A DNA stretch of 19,993 nt, taken from positions 1 through 19,993 of the forward strand of contig JBKQHM010000040.1 in assembly GCA_052148775.1 (NCBI GenBank), in the 5' to 3' direction. A program made the position numbers and the translations under genes. The first letter of the stretch is position 1. Each line of letters starts with the position of its first letter. Source of the DNA: CAVZRC01 sp052148775 (GTDB lineage: Bacteria; Planctomycetota; Planctomycetia; Isosphaerales; Isosphaeraceae). Shown here one piece after another: positions 18,060-19,993 of the stretch. The notes below the pieces were generated by a model that worked only from the letters and a program-made list of their open reading frames with translations, did not search any database and was not told the DNA's origin.

Positions 18060-19094
18060 ATGAACGCAAGAACCGCGACGGGGCTCCTGTTTCTGTCGAT
18101 CGGCCTGGCGGTCGTCGCCGGCCCGGTCGCCCGCGCCCAGCAGCCCGCGGAAAGGCCCAAGGACGAGGCGCTCGACGACCTGCTGGAGAAGCTCTCGCAA
18201 CCCTCTAATGGCCCCGCGGCCAAGGCGGGCAAATCCACCAAGACCGAGGCCTCCCCCAAGAAGCAAGAGCCGAAAGGGGCGGATTCCAATTCGAAAGCCA
18301 AGGGCAAACCGGCCGACTCCTCCAAGGCGAGCACCGGGACCGCCCCGGACGGCGCCAAGCCACAGAAACCGGCCGCCGACAAGCCGGCGGCTCCGAAGCC
18401 GGGCGGCCCAGCCAAGGTCAGCGACAAGGATCAAGAGCTCGACGACCTGCTCCAGAAGCTGGGCGAGACCAAGGACGAGCCTTCCCCGGACGATCGTCCC
18501 CGGGGTGGCGGTGGTGAGAACAAGCCAGGTCCCCAGCCGCCCGGGGGAGGAAAAGCCGAACCCGACAAGCTCACGGGCAAGGATAAGGAAACCGACGAGC
18601 ACCTGGAGGAGCTGACCGGCCGCCGCCGCAAGCGCAAGCAAGACGACGGCCAGCGCACCGGCGAGGTGGGCGAGATGATCAAGGAGATGCGGGACGTCGA
18701 GGAGAAGCTCGGCAAGCCGGACCCCGGCGAGGCGACCCGCGAACAGCAGAAGAAGATCGTCAAGCGCATCGAGACCATGATCGAGCAGGCGAAGCGATCG
18801 GGAGGCCAGATGGGGAGAATGACGCGGATGGTCCGCCAGCAAGGCCAGCAGCGGCAGGGTCAGCAGCAGGGCCAGACGGGCGCACTGGCCCGTGGCACCG
18901 GTCCGTCGAAGCCGCTCACCCCGACCGGCAAGCACTCCACCGCCGGCGGCAAGGACATCTGGGGACACCTGCCCCCCGAGCTCCGTCAGGAGATCGAGAA
19001 CCAATCCAATGAAGAGCCCTTGAGCACCAAGAAAGAGATGATCGATCGTTACTATCTCTCGGTCGGCAAGGGCAAACTCGTCAGAGAGGAGTGA
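18060..19094 (+). CDS. Secreted low-complexity protein with repeated acidic-leucine motifs, function unknown
   Basis: This 344-residue protein starts at ATG 18060, 3 bases after the previous stop, with GAGGAGGA (18045-18052) 7 bases upstream. A signal peptide (TATGLLFLSIGLAVVAGPVA, cut near ARAQ) is clear. The middle is rich in Lys, Pro, Ala and Gly and is probably disordered. Three copies of a short acidic-leucine motif stand out: EALDDLLEKL (36-45), QELDDLLQKL (125-134) and KETDEHLEEL (176-185). The C-terminal third is ordered in look: helices around EVGEMIKEMRDVEEKLGKPD, a Q-rich stretch, then KDIWGHLPPELRQEIENQ and a YYLSVGKGKL end. The last part looks conserved among planctomycete proteins in this operon position, from memory only. 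No enzymatic motif is seen; a docking or scaffold role is inference. Confidence 0.85.
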   Translation: MNARTATGLLFLSIGLAVVAGPVARAQQPAERPKDEALDDLLEKLSQPSNGPAAKAGKSTKTEASPKKQEPKGADSNSKAKGKPADSSKASTGTAPDGAKPQKPAADKPAAPKPGGPAKVSDKDQELDDLLQKLGETKDEPSPDDRPRGGGGENKPGPQPPGGGKAEPDKLTGKDKETDEHLEELTGRRRKRKQDDGQRTGEVGEMIKEMRDVEEKLGKPDPGEATREQQKKIVKRIETMIEQAKRSGGQMGRMTRMVRQQGQQRQGQQQGQTGALARGTGPSKPLTPTGKHSTAGGKDIWGHLPPELRQEIENQSNEEPLSTKKEMIDRYYLSVGKGKLVREE

Positions 19095-19098
19095 GGAC

Positions 19099-19965
19099 AT
19101 GCTCGGCCATCGGCGAGGACGGATCCAGGAAATCGGAGTCATCGCCGCCTCGGTCGTGCTGGCGATCGCTCTCGTCGGTCCGGCCGGGGCTCAGGAGCCC
19201 GCCCCGGCCAAGGAACCCGACAAATCGGTGGGGCGTTTCGGCGAGGGGCGTCGCGGCGACGTGCCCGAAGGCACCTTCGAGATGATGACCCCCGAGACCG
19301 ACCGCGCCATCCAGTCCGGACTGGCCTGGCTGGCACGGAGCCAGAACAGCGACGGCTCCTTCGGCACGGGCACCTACCGCGGCAACATCGCCGTGACCAG
19401 CATCGCCGGCCTGGCGTTCATGTCCTCCGGGTCGACGCCCGGCCGCGGGCCGTACGGCGCCCCGATCGACAAGGCCCTGGCCTACGTGATGCAGAACACG
19501 TCCCCATCGGGCTTCATCACGGTGTCGGGATCCTCGACGCACGGGCCGATGTACTCGCACGGCTTCGGCACGCTGTTCCTGGCCGAGGCGTACGGCATGA
19601 CGCACCGTCCGGAGATCCGCGAGAAGCTGCGCAAGGCGGTGCAACTGATCATCGACACCCAGAACAACGAAGGCGGCTGGCGATACCAGCCGGTGAAGAA
19701 CGACGCCGACCTGTCGGTCACCATCTGCCAGATCAACGCGTTGAGGGCGGCGCGGAACGCGGGACTGTACGTGCCGAAGGATACGGTGGACGGATGCATC
19801 AAGTACGTGAAGCAGTCGCAAAATCCCGACGGCGGCTTCCGATACATGCTCTCCGGCGGGGCCAGCGCATTCCCCCGATCGGCGGCGGGCGTGGTGGCAT
19901 TGCAGAGCGCAGGCGAGTACGATACGAAGGAGATCCGCGAAGGGATCGCCTATCTCCGCCAGTAG
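19099..19965 (+). CDS. Exported squalene-cyclase-fold (prenyltransferase/squalene oxidase repeat) protein, apparently cut short by TAG
   Basis: The product has 288 residues up to TAG 19963-19965. ATG 19099 follows GAGAGGAG (19084-19091) at 7 bases and lies 4 bases after the previous stop. A signal peptide ends near residue 32 (ALVGPAGAQ). Four or more helix-turn repeats follow, with Q-x-(D/E)-G-(S/G)-(F/W) motifs: QNSDGSFG (~83-90), QNNEGGWRY (188-196) and QNPDGGFRY (242-250). These are typical of the alpha/alpha-toroid shared by squalene-hopene cyclases and prenyltransferases. The catalytic DxDD of cyclases is absent; D202-A-D204-L stands in a similar context. Proteins of this kind normally run 60-100 residues longer. 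The frame stays coding-like after the TAG (TREIKLGSR to the window edge), so a nonsense change or sequence error is likely. It may be a pseudogene. Confidence 0.75.
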   Translation: MLGHRRGRIQEIGVIAASVVLAIALVGPAGAQEPAPAKEPDKSVGRFGEGRRGDVPEGTFEMMTPETDRAIQSGLAWLARSQNSDGSFGTGTYRGNIAVTSIAGLAFMSSGSTPGRGPYGAPIDKALAYVMQNTSPSGFITVSGSSTHGPMYSHGFGTLFLAEAYGMTHRPEIREKLRKAVQLIIDTQNNEGGWRYQPVKNDADLSVTICQINALRAARNAGLYVPKDTVDGCIKYVKQSQNPDGGFRYMLSGGASAFPRSAAGVVALQSAGEYDTKEIREGIAYLRQ

Positions 19966-19993
19966 ACGCGCGAGATCAAGCTCGGCAGTCGCT

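Noticed and set aside
16383..19142. Minus-strand ORF of 919 codons rich in Leu and Gly
   Set aside because: It is the shadow of coiled-coil codons (GAG, CTC, AAG) of the opposite gene. The apparent membrane-like composition is an artefact.

Overview
The window is a G+C-rich stretch with strong G/C preference at third codon positions, and every convincing gene reads on the + strand. The gene families point to a planctomycete, most likely of the Isosphaeraceae type. They are secreted carboxypeptidase-regulatory/cupredoxin-like proteins, a giant PQQ-propeller/TPR protein, a MoxR-DUF58-VWA cluster followed by a DUF4175-like coiled-coil protein, and a squalene-cyclase-fold repeat protein. This placement comes from recognising families and their order by eye, not from a search.

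Region 1 (1-1785) holds two tandem paralogous secreted proteins, the first cut by the window edge. Both share an apparent cupredoxin-plus-regulatory-domain C-terminus, and each is followed by a strong hairpin that probably terminates transcription. A small two-helix membrane protein follows. The gap before the second paralog carries a sigma70-like promoter and a degenerate GGGTGGGT/ACCCACC palindrome. Region 2 (1786-2435) is about 650 bases without a convincing gene; a decayed minus-strand fragment is possible.

Region 3 (2436-7007) is a single exported protein of about 1523 residues: TPR, PQQ-like propeller, TPR, second propeller.

Region 4 (7200-19993) looks like one operon: MoxR AAA+ ATPase, DUF58 protein (44-base overlap), BatA-like membrane VWA protein, a second membrane VWA/GATase-like protein, a 1322-residue DUF4175-like membrane coiled-coil protein, a secreted low-complexity protein with three repeated acidic-leucine motifs, and an exported alpha/alpha-toroid repeat protein. 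Most joints are 3-4 bases or overlapping. The exception is the VWA-VWA joint, where a heptamer-based inverted repeat has been inserted or has grown.

In known systems MoxR ATPases work with VWA proteins as metal-dependent chaperone or assembly machines. By inference, the cluster encodes an envelope-associated ATPase/VWA machine with a large coiled-coil scaffold; the exported proteins downstream are candidate clients or effectors. The most striking local anomaly is a TAG that ends the last gene in mid-domain while the same frame stays coding-like to the window edge.
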